Below are positions 30,388 through 41,074 of a DNA stretch of 64,000 bases, piece after piece. Under the pieces are notes generated by a model. The model was given only the letters and a program-made list of their open reading frames with translations, was not told where the DNA came from and made no database searches. The position numbers and the translations under genes were made by a program. The stretch comes from Chaetoceros tenuissimus (taxonomy: Eukaryota; Bacillariophyta; Thalassiosirophyceae; Chaetocerotales; Chaetocerotaceae), in contig BLLK01000029.1 of the NCBI GenBank assembly GCA_021927905.1, positions 1-64,000 on the forward strand, in the 5' to 3' direction. How positions within the stretch are numbered: the first letter of the stretch is position 1; each line of letters opens with the position of its first letter.

Positions 30388-32988
30388 TTACTTTATTTCA
30401 AAGACCTGCTTCCAATCGATTTGTTTGCATATTTTTATTGCATTCGACTCATTTGTGAAAGTCAAGGGGTGCTTTCGACTTTGACAAAACTTATGGAAAC
30501 ATGGAACATTCGATCCATCCGGTAGCTTTACATTTGCAGAGCGCTGAAAGGGTATCTTACTTTGTCCAAGTTTGGTGACAGTTATGTTTCTTTCGTCCAC
30601 TATCCATTTCAGTAACATTTCACTATTGCACCCACGCTTTCCACCTTTTGTCAGATCATCTGGCAGTAGTTTCATGCAACCCTTGACATCTCTCTTCGAT
30701 AGTTCTGAATAATAATTTCCAAATACGTCTGCAGTGTCACGTCGCGAAACTAGGATATGGTCATTTATTTCACTTGGTTGTAGAGGAGGATCCCTTGCAT
30801 CACATGCAGGGATGAAAATGTCTCCACCTTTAGATAGAAGATTGCGTATGTCAAACTCTTTCAACCAGAGAGAGTCGTCACGAAGGAACATGACATAATC
30901 GTATTTAAAACCTTCTTCTTTTTCCCAATTGGTGGCAGTCTTCCACAAACTCTGTATAGCGAGATGCAACCTCAAAAGATTCCTATTTGCATTTGCAGTC
31001 CTTTGCGATATAGCAGCGTTTCTACTGTCAATGATAGGAAATCTTGAGTCTGGATCTTCGTCTGGGTGTTCTTGTAGGGCTCTTTCTCTTCTAGCGATAA
31101 GCATTGGCTCAGAATCGATATCAATAGATTCCTGCAAATACACGGCACCTACAGACGAGGCCAGACTGGCAATTTTGGTTCGTATATATTCCTCTATGTC
31201 AACAAAATCTTCGACAGAAGAAGAAGGTAGTGTGGGATCTGGCTGAAGGCGGTCTGTGTATCCTGAGTCTGACCTGTAAGCTTTCATTCGAGCGGTGCTT
31301 AGTGACACATAATAGTCAACGGATGCTCTTTTTTTCATAGGTTTTATCAAATTTTTCAGAGCAGAATCAAAAATGAACCTATTCAAAGTACCCGCTACAA
31401 TCACAGCAACTCTCGGCTTTGTTGACGTTGTGGTGGTCGTTGGTGGAGTCTCGTTGTCCTTGATCATTTCCTCATCAATATGCGTGTTGGAACTTGCTAC
31501 ACATCGAGAAAAGCTCCTATAGTACCAATGGCAGCCTCTCTTTGCAATGTGTAACATAGGTCTTTGCTTTTCATTAATATATATGCGGTCGCGATATTCT
31601 TGACCAGAAACTTGCATATGAGGAGAAAGCCTCAACCCTGAGCTTGCTAGTACATGTGGAAATGAAATCTGATCTCGGTCGGAGAAACAGTGTATTTCAC
31701 TGAGCCATGAACACCCAAAATCTCCATTAAATTTGCGGCAGGTTGAATTACGCATATCATAAACGATGAAGGCAGTATCAACAAGTGGATGCTGATTGTA
31801 AAATAACTGACTCGACTGTAGTGCTTCATTACTATGCAATCCCTCGTAGTGTTGACACTGGAGTCGTAGAGTTTCGAGATCATCAGATACAGTAGGTCTC
31901 TTCTCAGCAGAAGCAATAATAGCATCGCAATGAGCTTTAAAACTGACTGTCGAGGAGTCTCCAACAGAAGCTTTATCAGGAGGCAATCCCATGTAGCTCG
32001 AGCAAACACCATAGCGACCAACGGTACGATTGAAGTGTAGTAAGTAATCGCTTGGTAAACCTTTGGGCGAAGGCATATTGCCATGATTCGATTGAAGAAG
32101 TTTAGCATCCTGCCAAATCACTCTATCAGCCCAAGGGAAGAGTAGACCAGGATTAAGCTTCAAGATTTTTGTATTCCGACGGTTGTTCTTGTATGGCATT
32201 CTAGATGGGTCAATCACAATGAGCCGCTGGGAACCATCTGCTGATAGAAGGTCTCCCGTATGATCAACATCAGTCACAAATTGGAAAAAGCAAGTTCCAT
32301 GACGTCGAACCACTTTGATACTATGGTCACCAAGAAAATTTGATGATCGCATCCATTGCTCATATTTGCTTCCAAGAGCAGCTCCGTAAACTACTAATTC
32401 TTTGCACTTGCTTGCAAACTTCTTTGCAATATCTTCTTGCAATTCTCTCAAATATTCTGCACCATTTCCGCAAAGCCCACAAGTGCGCTTATAGGAAGCA
32501 GAACTGAAAATAGAGCGATGTGGATCCTTCATACATGTACCATCTAATATCCACGGAACGTTCTTCTCTGGTGAATGGCATTGTATTTTCGGTGCCAATC
32601 CTACTGCTTGTCTCAAGAGCTTTGGTGTTGGTTTAGATACATTTCGAGACACCATGCTTTTCATATCATGCTCCTTACTCTCTGTATGATTGCTACTGGA
32701 AGAAGAGTAATCATACAAACGTTGCTTTTGAAGTAAGTCGAAATGAGCTCTAGAAAATGCTTGCTGTCGCTGATTTTTCATCGACATATTGTCCTTGTCT
32801 GGAGCTTTGATAATGTTGGTACTGACAATCTTTAGGTCTAAGGCGATAGAAATGTTGAGAATAATTGTTGTTAACAAAAGGAGCAACATTCCCAATAGAA
32901 TCAGTTCAATTTTTTTCATCTTTCGCTTCTTCATCTTTCGTATCTTCATATTTGATTTGGAATGAGAGGAGGCATTGTTGTGCGTCAT
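30388..32988 (-). CDS. Family copy 7: two-domain type II membrane glycosyltransferase-like protein, 866 aa
   Basis: Intact 866-codon frame starting MTHNNASSHSKSN, with all family motifs: anchor, RDQISF, YDYVMFLRDD, NDHILVSRRDT and GCNSEMLLKW. A two-residue insertion gives SKPTPKLLRQ, shared only with copy 8. Other variants are APKIQ, KKFASKC, PKGLPSD, EGLHS, VYLQESID, LLSKGG, SKRDVKG, SKIPFQ and KQVFEIK. SKRDVKG is shared only with copy 10, and KQVFEIK only with the minus-strand copies 8 and 9. Confidence 0.85.
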   Translation of the reverse strand: MTHNNASSHSKSNMKIRKMKKRKMKKIELILLGMLLLLLTTIILNISIALDLKIVSTNIIKAPDKDNMSMKNQRQQAFSRAHFDLLQKQRLYDYSSSSSNHTESKEHDMKSMVSRNVSKPTPKLLRQAVGLAPKIQCHSPEKNVPWILDGTCMKDPHRSIFSSASYKRTCGLCGNGAEYLRELQEDIAKKFASKCKELVVYGAALGSKYEQWMRSSNFLGDHSIKVVRRHGTCFFQFVTDVDHTGDLLSADGSQRLIVIDPSRMPYKNNRRNTKILKLNPGLLFPWADRVIWQDAKLLQSNHGNMPSPKGLPSDYLLHFNRTVGRYGVCSSYMGLPPDKASVGDSSTVSFKAHCDAIIASAEKRPTVSDDLETLRLQCQHYEGLHSNEALQSSQLFYNQHPLVDTAFIVYDMRNSTCRKFNGDFGCSWLSEIHCFSDRDQISFPHVLASSGLRLSPHMQVSGQEYRDRIYINEKQRPMLHIAKRGCHWYYRSFSRCVASSNTHIDEEMIKDNETPPTTTTTSTKPRVAVIVAGTLNRFIFDSALKNLIKPMKKRASVDYYVSLSTARMKAYRSDSGYTDRLQPDPTLPSSSVEDFVDIEEYIRTKIASLASSVGAVYLQESIDIDSEPMLIARRERALQEHPDEDPDSRFPIIDSRNAAISQRTANANRNLLRLHLAIQSLWKTATNWEKEEGFKYDYVMFLRDDSLWLKEFDIRNLLSKGGDIFIPACDARDPPLQPSEINDHILVSRRDTADVFGNYYSELSKRDVKGCMKLLPDDLTKGGKRGCNSEMLLKWIVDERNITVTKLGQSKIPFQRSANVKLPDGSNVPCFHKFCQSRKHPLTFTNESNAIKICKQIDWKQVFEIK

Positions 32989-33251
32989 AGAGAAGAAGAA
33001 GAAGTATAAAATCCTATTCGAGGGAAAAGTTTGATTTGGCGATTACTCGTACATATTTTTCCTATTGGAAAATGTCAAGATCTTGGAACATACGAGCGAA
33101 TATTTACGTGATTTGGGATGGAGCAGAAGACAGTAGCTTGGGTAGGAGACGTTTTCTTTCTCAAAAGGGGGGCATCAATAAGACCTTGAATCAAAATGTC
33201 AAGATCTAGATCAGGATCGCCGAATTTCGGATGGGCTGGGGGAATTGTCAC
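32989..33251 (-). promoter_or_regulatory. Proximal upstream module (type I) of family copy 7
   Basis: Reverse complement of the modules before copies 2 and 3, ending at GTGACAATTCCCCCAG on the minus strand. There is no element at the site where 4932-5616 inserted, so this is a second empty site. Confidence 0.6.
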
Positions 33252-35438
33252 TTTTTTGGAAATGGAGAAATGTCTCGGTTTCACCGACTGCCTTAGAAGA
33301 GGGAGAACTTTTGATGACCCGAACAGGCTCTTTAGAGGAGATAGAGAGAGGGAAAGAATTTTGAGATCTTTTTAAAATGACCCGAGGGCCCTTTCCAAGA
33401 CTGAAGTTCAAGAGTTCATGATTCTCTCAGAGGCTTCTCCCTTCTTGAACCCTGATCAGAAGAGGGTCTTTCTGTACTAATGACCTGAACACTTCAACCA
33501 TTTCTTCTTCCCAAGAGATTACCTTTTTCAGAGAATCAGAGTTTTTTTTTAAGACCCGAGCACTTCAACCATTTATTTTTCCCAAGTTAGAACCCTTCCA
33601 GGGAAGGAGAACGAATGGAATTCTCTGAAAAAGAGATAGAAAAGGTCTCCCTGACGTCATCTTTGGACTCCAATGCTAGCTCGTCATTGGATTCTCATGA
33701 ATATCCATCTGATCCAACTGTTTTGTCCATCCAACTTTTCCGAAGCTCTTATTATATTGAAAGAGATGCTGACATGCACTGTAGAAATGGTTTTGACAGT
33801 GAAGGATCCCATCAACAATCAGACTGTATTACTTGTCCACAGTGGTGGAAGCCACAAACCTGGCGAAAAGATTGGAGGGATGTTACGTAATGGTTTGTCC
33901 TACATTTCATAGAGACGCAGTTTGGCCATCATAGATGCATCCATCGAACCAGCTTTGGGAATATACCTACAACACATTGAAAAAAGACGTCTATAACAGA
34001 GCGCTTTACAATTAACCTGAAAGACCAAGATTTACAAAATCTCATGTCATTGGATCAAGTGAAAGAGAGATAACAACACGGCTCTGCAATTAGATTTCAA
34101 CCTCAAGGTGTTGACGTCGACATCGTCATTCCATTCAAGCAGAAGCAACCGAGTAAATGGTACTGATAAGTTCAAATTACTGGGTGTTGTCACTTGCTAC
34201 GTAGATGGATCCATAATTTTCATCAGAGTGCTTTGAAAAGAAAGTCTCTCACTTCATTATATAGAAGACACAGTGGATTTACGCGGCCCGGTAACATTTA
34301 TTCGTCATAAACTATATTATGAAATCCATGCCATTAGACGATCTGAAATTTTCTATTGACTCGGATCCTCTACTAAATCAATAATTATGACTTGCGAGAT
34401 ATTGCAACGATACCGTTTATGATGCTGCTGTCAAAGCCAATTGCGCTGACAGTTGTGTGCTCTGTCCAATCTAAAAAGGGCCTGTGCTGTTAGGTTGCCC
34501 CAACAAGTTTGTATATGTTCTTCATTCTTTCATAGTTGTGTGAGGTTGAGGAACCGTATCCTTTCATGGATGCTTGAGTTCTCCCCGCAGCATACATGTT
34601 TTGAATACTATTTCCTTGCTTGTCAGGCTTCTTTGTCAATAAGCAAGTACTGATTCATTTATTTCTGTGTGGGCTTTGACTGGTGAAAGTCCAGTAGCCA
34701 AACATTACTATAAAAAATAACATATGTTTCAGTATGTTTTACTCTTTTCTATTTTGGCAACATTAGTTCGTTGTCATGTAATGTACAATCATGTGACATT
34801 CTATTGTGATATTGTTGTAACATAGCTCTGTATTTATTTACTTCCCCCTTCTTCATCTATGTCTGGTCACGATATTTTCGTTCGACAGATTCTATTAACA
34901 CTGCCATATTTTCGTCCGTGGATTCTCTCAGTAGAAATGCATTCCACTATAGTTGTTCACGGCTTTTGTAAGCAATTTCTGAAGAAAAGTACTACAGCAT
35001 CTTTAAAACAATCACATCACATAGCATTGATCGATACAATCCAAGTCTTTCTCTATCTGCTTGAGTATTGTATTTGTACATCACTTTGACATTCATGACA
35101 ACTATTCATACAGTTCATACAGAGCCCACACTCCAACAATAATTTCTCCTAGCAGGTAGACGAAATTGGATTGATAATCCTGAACAAGGTGTAATACCAA
35201 TCAATTCGCCTCCTGACTTCTTACCAACAGGGACAGACTAGACAAAAACATACAAAGTGGTACTTGACTCTTCTTGACTTCTTCCAGAGAGACATCATTC
35301 TTTATCAACATAGATTGTAGGTAGGAAGTAAAAGACTTTTGCACAAAACTACAAACAGAGAAGAATTCCAGGAACTGGCAGCCCTGGGATTTTGTATAAA
35401 ATAGAACTGGACACAAAGATAGACACTTTCAAATACAT
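33252..35438. repeat. Inverted A-type flank between copies 8 and 7
   Basis: Reverse complement of 8479-10654, including distal motifs and the relic, here on the plus strand at 33615-34474. It forms part of the large inverted duplication. Confidence 0.85.
33615..34474 (+). pseudogene. ShKT-tail gene relic in inverted flank
   Basis: Same relic as 3710-4568, from MEFSEKEIEKVSLTSS to the CPI stop. Its first part (RSSYYIERDADMHC frame versus LIILKEMLTCTVEM frame) is more like the copy at 23973-24830 than the two left copies. That hints at conversion between repeats. Broken in several places. Confidence 0.5.
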
Positions 35439-38027
35439 TTACTTTATTTCAAAGACCTGCTTCCAATCGATTTGTTTGCATATTTTTATTGCATTCGACT
35501 CATTTGTGAAAGTCAAGGGGTGCTTTCGACTTTGACAAAACTTATGGAAACATGGAACATTCGATCCATCCGGTAGCTTTACATTTGCAGAGCGCTGAAA
35601 GGGTAGCTTACTTTGTCCAAGTTTGGTGACAGTTATGTTTCTTTCGTCCACTATCCATTTCAGTAACATTTCACTGTTGCATCCACGCTTTCCACCTTTT
35701 GTCAGATCATCTGGCAGTAGTTTCATGCAACCCTTGACATCTTTCTTCGATAGTTCTGAATAATAATTTCCAAATACGTCTGCAGTGTCACGTCGCGAAA
35801 CTAGGATATGGTCATTTATTTCACTTGGTTGAAGAGGAGGATCCCTTGCATCACATGCAGGGATGAAAATGTCTCCACCTTTAGCTATAAGGTTGCGTAT
35901 GTCAAACTCTTTCAACCAGAGAGAGTCGTCACGAAGGAGCATGACATAATCGTATTTAAAACCTTCTTCGTTTTCCCAATTGGTGGCAGTCTTCCACAAA
36001 CTCTGTATAGCGAGATGCAACCTCAAAAGATTCCTATTTGCATTTGCAGTCCTTTGCGATATAGCAGCGTTTCTATTGTCAATGATAGGAAATCTTGAGT
36101 CTGGATCTTCGTCTGGGTGTTCTTGTAGGGCTCTTTCTCTTCTAGCGATAAGCATTGGCTCAGAATCTATATCAATAGATTTCTGCAAATTCACGGCACC
36201 TACAGACGAGGCCAGACTGGCAATTTTGGTTCGTATATATTCCTCTATGTCAACAAAATCTTCGACAGAAGAAGAAGGTAGTGTGGGATCTGGCTGAAGG
36301 CGGTCTGTGTATCCTGAGTCTGACCTGTAAGCTTTCATTCGAGCGGTGCTTAGTGACACATAATAGTCAACGGATGCTCTTTTTTTCATAGGTTTTATCA
36401 AATTTTTCAGAGCAGAATCAAAAATGAACCTATTCAAAGTACCCGCTACAATCACAGCAACTCTCGGCTTTGTTGACGTTGTGGTGGTCGTTGGTGGAGT
36501 CTCGTTGTCCTTGATCATTTCCTCATCAATATGTGTGTTGGAACTTGCTACACATCGAGAAAAGCTCCTATAGTACCAATGGCAGCCTCTCTTTGCAATG
36601 TGTAACATAGGTCTTTGCTTTTCATTAATATATATGCGGTCGCGATATTCTTGACCAGAAACTTGCATATGAGGAGAAAGCCTCAACCCTGAGCTTGCTA
36701 GTACATGTGGAAATGAAATCTGATCTCGGTCGGAGAAACAGTGTATTTCATTGAGCCATGAACACCCAAAATCTCCATTAAATTTGCGGCAGGTTGAATT
36801 ACGCATATCATAAACGATGAAGGCAGTATCAACAAGTGGATGCTGATTGTAAAATAACTGACTCGACTGTAGTGCTTCATTACTATGCATTTCCTCGTAG
36901 TGTTGACACTGGAGTCGTAGAGTTTCGAGATCATCAGATACAGTAGGTCTCTTCTCGGCAGAAGCAATAATAGCATCGCAATGAGCTTTAAAACTGACTG
37001 TCGAGGAGTCTCCAACAGAAGCTTTATCAGGAGGCAATCCCATGTAGCTCGAGCAAACACCATAGCGACCAACGGTACGATTGAAGTGTAGTAAGTAATC
37101 GCTTGGTAAACCTTTGGGCGAAGGCATATTGCCATGATTCGATTGAAGAAGTTTAGCATCCTGCCAAATCACTCTATCAGCCCAAGGGAAGAGTAGACCA
37201 GGATTAAGCTTCAAGATTTTTGTATTCCGACGGTTGTTCTTGTATGGCATTCTAGATGGGTCAATCACAATGAGCCGCTGAGAACCATCTGCTGATAGAA
37301 GGTCTCCCGTATGATCAACATCAGTCACAAATTGGAAAAAGCAAGTTCCATGACGTCGAACCACTTTGATACTATGGTCACCAAGAAAATTTGATGATCG
37401 CATCCATTGCTCATATTTGCTTCCAAGAGCAGCTCCGTAAACTACTAATTCTTTGCACTTCTTTGCAAACTTCTTTGCAATATCTTCTTGCAATTCTCTC
37501 AAATATTCTGCACCATTTCCGCAAAGCCCACAAGTGCGCTTATAGGAAGCAGAACTGAAAATAGAGCGATGTGGATCCTTCATACATGTACCATCTAATA
37601 TCCACGGAACATTCTTCTCTGGTGAATGGCATTGTATTTTCGGTGCCAATCCTACTGCTTGTCTCAAGAGCTTTGGTGTTGGTTTAGATACATTTCGAGA
37701 CACTATGCTTTTCATATCATGCTCCTTACTCTCTGTATGATTGCTACTGGAAGAAGAGTAATCATACAAACGTTGCTTTTGAAGCAAGTCGAAATGAGCT
37801 TCTAAAAATACTTGCTGTCGCTGATTTTTCATCGACATATTGTCCTTGTCTGGAGCTTTGATAATGTTTGCACTGACAATTTTTAGGTCTAAGGCGATAG
37901 AAATGTTGAGAATAATTGTTGTTAACAAAAAGAGCAACATTCCCAATAGAATCAGTTCAATTTTTTTCATCTTTCGCTTATTCATCTTTCGCATCTTCAT
38001 GTTATAGTTTGGAATGAATAGATGCAT
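35439..38027 (-). CDS. Family copy 8: two-domain type II membrane glycosyltransferase-like protein, ~862 aa
   Basis: Intact family frame. It is open upstream to an ATG at 38093 (884 codons). That ATG lies in what is 5' untranslated sequence in other copies, and the ATG used by copy 1 is lost here by a 2-bp deletion. I therefore prefer MHLFIPNYNMK at 38027. The N-terminus resembles copy 1, while the SKPTPKLLRQ insertion matches copy 7. Other variants are CGNGAEYL, APKIQ, PKGLPSD, SWLNEIHC, VNLQKSID, WENEEGF, YVMLLRDD, LIAKGG, SKLPFQ and KQVFEIK. Both catalytic domains look complete. Confidence 0.82.
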   Translation of the reverse strand: MHLFIPNYNMKMRKMNKRKMKKIELILLGMLLFLLTTIILNISIALDLKIVSANIIKAPDKDNMSMKNQRQQVFLEAHFDLLQKQRLYDYSSSSSNHTESKEHDMKSIVSRNVSKPTPKLLRQAVGLAPKIQCHSPEKNVPWILDGTCMKDPHRSIFSSASYKRTCGLCGNGAEYLRELQEDIAKKFAKKCKELVVYGAALGSKYEQWMRSSNFLGDHSIKVVRRHGTCFFQFVTDVDHTGDLLSADGSQRLIVIDPSRMPYKNNRRNTKILKLNPGLLFPWADRVIWQDAKLLQSNHGNMPSPKGLPSDYLLHFNRTVGRYGVCSSYMGLPPDKASVGDSSTVSFKAHCDAIIASAEKRPTVSDDLETLRLQCQHYEEMHSNEALQSSQLFYNQHPLVDTAFIVYDMRNSTCRKFNGDFGCSWLNEIHCFSDRDQISFPHVLASSGLRLSPHMQVSGQEYRDRIYINEKQRPMLHIAKRGCHWYYRSFSRCVASSNTHIDEEMIKDNETPPTTTTTSTKPRVAVIVAGTLNRFIFDSALKNLIKPMKKRASVDYYVSLSTARMKAYRSDSGYTDRLQPDPTLPSSSVEDFVDIEEYIRTKIASLASSVGAVNLQKSIDIDSEPMLIARRERALQEHPDEDPDSRFPIIDNRNAAISQRTANANRNLLRLHLAIQSLWKTATNWENEEGFKYDYVMLLRDDSLWLKEFDIRNLIAKGGDIFIPACDARDPPLQPSEINDHILVSRRDTADVFGNYYSELSKKDVKGCMKLLPDDLTKGGKRGCNSEMLLKWIVDERNITVTKLGQSKLPFQRSANVKLPDGSNVPCFHKFCQSRKHPLTFTNESNAIKICKQIDWKQVFEIK

Positions 38028-38230
38028 TGTTGTCAGAGTACGTAGAAGAATAAGTATGAAATTCTGCTTGAGGGAGAGGTTATGATTTGGCAATTACTCG
38101 TATTATTTAATATGAGCGAATATTTACGTGATTTGGATTGGGCAAACGATATCTTGGGTAGGAGATGTTTTCTAGGACCTTTAGAGGAGAGAGAGGAAAA
38201 GAATCTTTGAGATCTTTTGAAATGACCCGA
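38028..38230 (-). promoter_or_regulatory. Deleted variant of the upstream module, copy 8
   Basis: Contains the AATTACTCGTATTATTTAA and GAATATTTACGTGATTTGG segments and the GACCCGAGGGCCCTTT motif, but the GGCGATCCTGATCTAGATC block is missing through an internal deletion. Expression of copy 8 may therefore differ from the others. Confidence 0.45.
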
Positions 38231-38460
38231 GGGCCCTTTACAAGACTTAAGTTCTAAGGCGTCTCTCTTTCTCCTTTCTTGAACCCTTTTTGGAAGACCC
38301 TGTCTTTTTCCCAAGAAAGATAACTTTTTCTTCTCAGAGGCCTTTCTTCCCTTTTTCCCTCTTCCCGACAAGCAGTTCCCTTTTCCTTTTCCCCTTGGGG
38401 ATGGAAATAAGAGGAGGAGTGGAAGCTTTTTCGGAGACTTGTGAATGATGTGTTTTCAGC

Positions 38461-38975
38461 GCAAGAGCTTGATGATAGAAACCATGAGAACACCATCAAG
38501 CTCCATCGCTCTAGTCAGCACTGAGCACGCCTTGAATGTTAAGTGTATGCAAACTTTGAAAGGTGAAGGTGCAACATGGACCCTTATGACTGTTTCCAGT
38601 TTGGTGGCATCGACAGCACTCATCAGGATGTATCCACGAGCTTTCCAAAAGATCTTGGTCCATCAATTCTTGCTCAAGACGGCGATACTCTGCGACGGAG
38701 ATAATATGGCACTGACACCATCACAGGTCTTGATGGTGTGCTTCCAGTTAAAACAATAATTGATCTAAGTGTGTTTCTGCCAAGGAAAGTAGAGAATGAC
38801 TGGTGCACCGTCATCTATGGCTGTTTCAAGTAGATTCCTCCAGACTTCATCTCCTGCTCCTTCTCCTAATTTAGAAACAACTCTTTTGAGTGAAGTTACA
38901 GAATGTACCGATACCGTCTATGATGGTGCTGTCAAAGCCAATTGTTTTGACAGTTGTGGGGTCTGTCCAATCTAA
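38461..38975 (+). pseudogene. Second copy of the Pro-rich/ShKT-tail relic
   Basis: Homologous to 27660-28184, beginning GCAAGAGCTTGATGATAG. It ends in TDTVYDGAVKANCFDSCGVC, then PI and a stop. Broken. Its left edge marks the sequence to which copy 6 was joined. Confidence 0.5.
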
Positions 38976-39668
38976 AACCGTCTTGTTAGAGTTGTTAAGA
39001 CGCATGATCCGTGACTTTATGTTTGCTTTTTTAAATGCATCTTTTCAACAAGTTTACATATTATATTCTGCATTCTTTCATAGCTGTATGAGGTTGAGGA
39101 ACCGTATCCTTTCAAGGATGCTTGAGTTCTCCCGCAGTTTTACATATTTTGAATACTATTTCCTTGCTTGTCAAATATCTTTGTCTGTACCATAAGAAAT
39201 TATTGATGCATTTCTTTCCTTCTGGTGAAAGCCCAGTAGCCAAAGACAATAATGTTTAATACTCTAACTTGAACTTTCTCTCTGTACAATCATGTTCATG
39301 TGATATAGGTATGATGTATTCTATTGAACGGCTCCGTGTCATTCGTAATGCCTTCATCGTTGAAAACGTATTTTCAAAATTAAAATTGACATCAAGAGCA
39401 AAAGGAGACGAGGGAGAAGAAAAAAAGAACAGAAAGACAAAAAGGGAAGAGGAAGGGAAAACTTTTGTTAGCATCTTGGTACGTAGGATTCATAAATTTC
39501 AATTTACATAGTCTACTTCAAAAGCAGCATTATCAAAGACAGACACAAAAGGATAATGTATTACTTGATAAACAGAATGCGATATTATTTTTATTGAATA
39601 TACTTATGTATTTCTATTAAAAATAGAATTATGTCTATGTTAGTCACGTATGAAATATGCATAGAGGA
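38976..39668. repeat. Continuation of the 27.7-28.6 kb duplicate, then spacer
   Basis: Matches 28185-28620 up to GACATCAAGA at about 39397. After that it becomes an unrelated purine-rich and AT-rich spacer. No gene seen. Confidence 0.55.
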
Positions 39669-39705
39669 GCAGGTGTTCCCTACGCTGAGCGTAGGGAACA
39701 CCTGC
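39669..39705. repeat. Perfect 18-bp inverted repeat (hairpin)
   Basis: The arms GCAGGTGTTCCCTACGCT and AGCGTAGGGAACACCTGC pair perfectly around a single G, in otherwise AT-rich unique DNA. It could form a cruciform or RNA hairpin. Role unknown. Confidence 0.9.
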
Positions 39706-40860
39706 ATTCATTTGTGGTTTATTTGTTCTTGGTGAAAGGTAATAAGTAAGTGAACATCTTCTTCATTTCAAATTTGCTCCTTCAAGTGCTCCTTTTTGCA
39801 GGTTCCGAAGAGATTATTTCATTTGATTCTTACTTTTTGCCTTGTCATCGTGCCAAATATCATACTATCTTTCGTCTTGTTCCAAAATTTGATATACAGT
39901 TTCATCATTAAAATCCTGAAATACAGAATTTTCTATATATCTTTTTTATCATAAAAGACTCATCTACGCGTACTTAGTTAACACTTGGATTTCACTTTCG
40001 CTTCCTGTCTGGATTGTTTTTGGTACTATTTTTCACAAAATTCCTATCTATGTTTTGATCAAGGACTTTTAATAATGAGGATGTAACAAAGGAATAGATT
40101 TTAGTTGATGCGAGTGACCTAGAGTGAATTAATTATTGATTTAAAGAAAAAGAATTCGGATGAGGAAAAATGAGGTTCTCAAAAGGGTTCTCATCAGGCC
40201 TCAGATTCGATGATTCGTTACGAACAGCCTAGACTGATCATAGATTGATATTATGGATATGGTTTCAGCATATCCATCCATGAGTAATTAACCAAAGAGT
40301 GTCTTACAACATCTTATTTGTTTTAAACAGGACTTTGTATATATTTGGACTCAAAATATATCAACTACATGAAATTCACGATAAAATAAAAATTTCATTT
40401 TTTTGAAAAAAGGACGATCATATGGAATAGCTTCTTTCATGAAACAAATTTAAGATCTATCAGACCTCCTACCATAACCAAATACATAATAAGCATCTCC
40501 AAACAATACTGAAATATGAAATGTAAATTCATAAAACTCATGAAATGATAGTCAAGACAAAAATCTCCCGCGATGAAAAGTACTAACAAATCGTCTCAGT
40601 CCCGACTAGAAATGCCTTTAACGTAGTCAGCTCAATATAATCCGCAATGCAGACACCACCATACCTAATACTTTCAGTCTATAGTTCTATTGTAATTCTT
40701 GCAAATTAAAATAAGTCAGTAACTCAAAAAAACAGCAGTTGCAACATCGAAAGTACGCACAGATAAATAGTGTAGAAATTAGACTTTCGTTCTCAGGCTC
40801 ACACTGAAGTGTCAGTGTTCGCATACATTAGTTCCCCATCCCAACAAGGATGGAGAGGCT
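39706..40860. other. Gene-free AT-rich spacer
   Basis: No frame of note on either strand and no homology to other parts of the window, except GGATGGAGAGGCTTCATCAA at its right edge, which recurs at about 57002. This is the largest unique non-coding stretch in the window. Confidence 0.5.
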
Positions 40861-41074
40861 TCATCAAGAATGAGCATAAAAAACTGCCATAGTTCTCATT
40901 TTTTCACAATCTGGTTGTGCTGAGCAGGCACTTTTTTCGTTCCTTTTTTCAACTCCTCACATGGACTGATGTCAAACCCAACGCTACACACACCTTCTTA
41001 GAAAAGCAGTGTTTCATAGACATAACCACAAACATCTTACATTCGCACTTTTCTATTTTCCTCATTCAAGCAAG

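Noticed and set aside
38033-38371. Minus-strand frame starting MSGRGKKGRK, resembling a histone H4 start
   Set aside because: The similarity ends after the first residues; the rest is low-complexity upstream-module sequence.
41009-41074. N-terminal extension of the kinase by 22 residues
   Set aside because: It would need a GTG start; the ATG at 41075 has good context and is the first ATG in frame.
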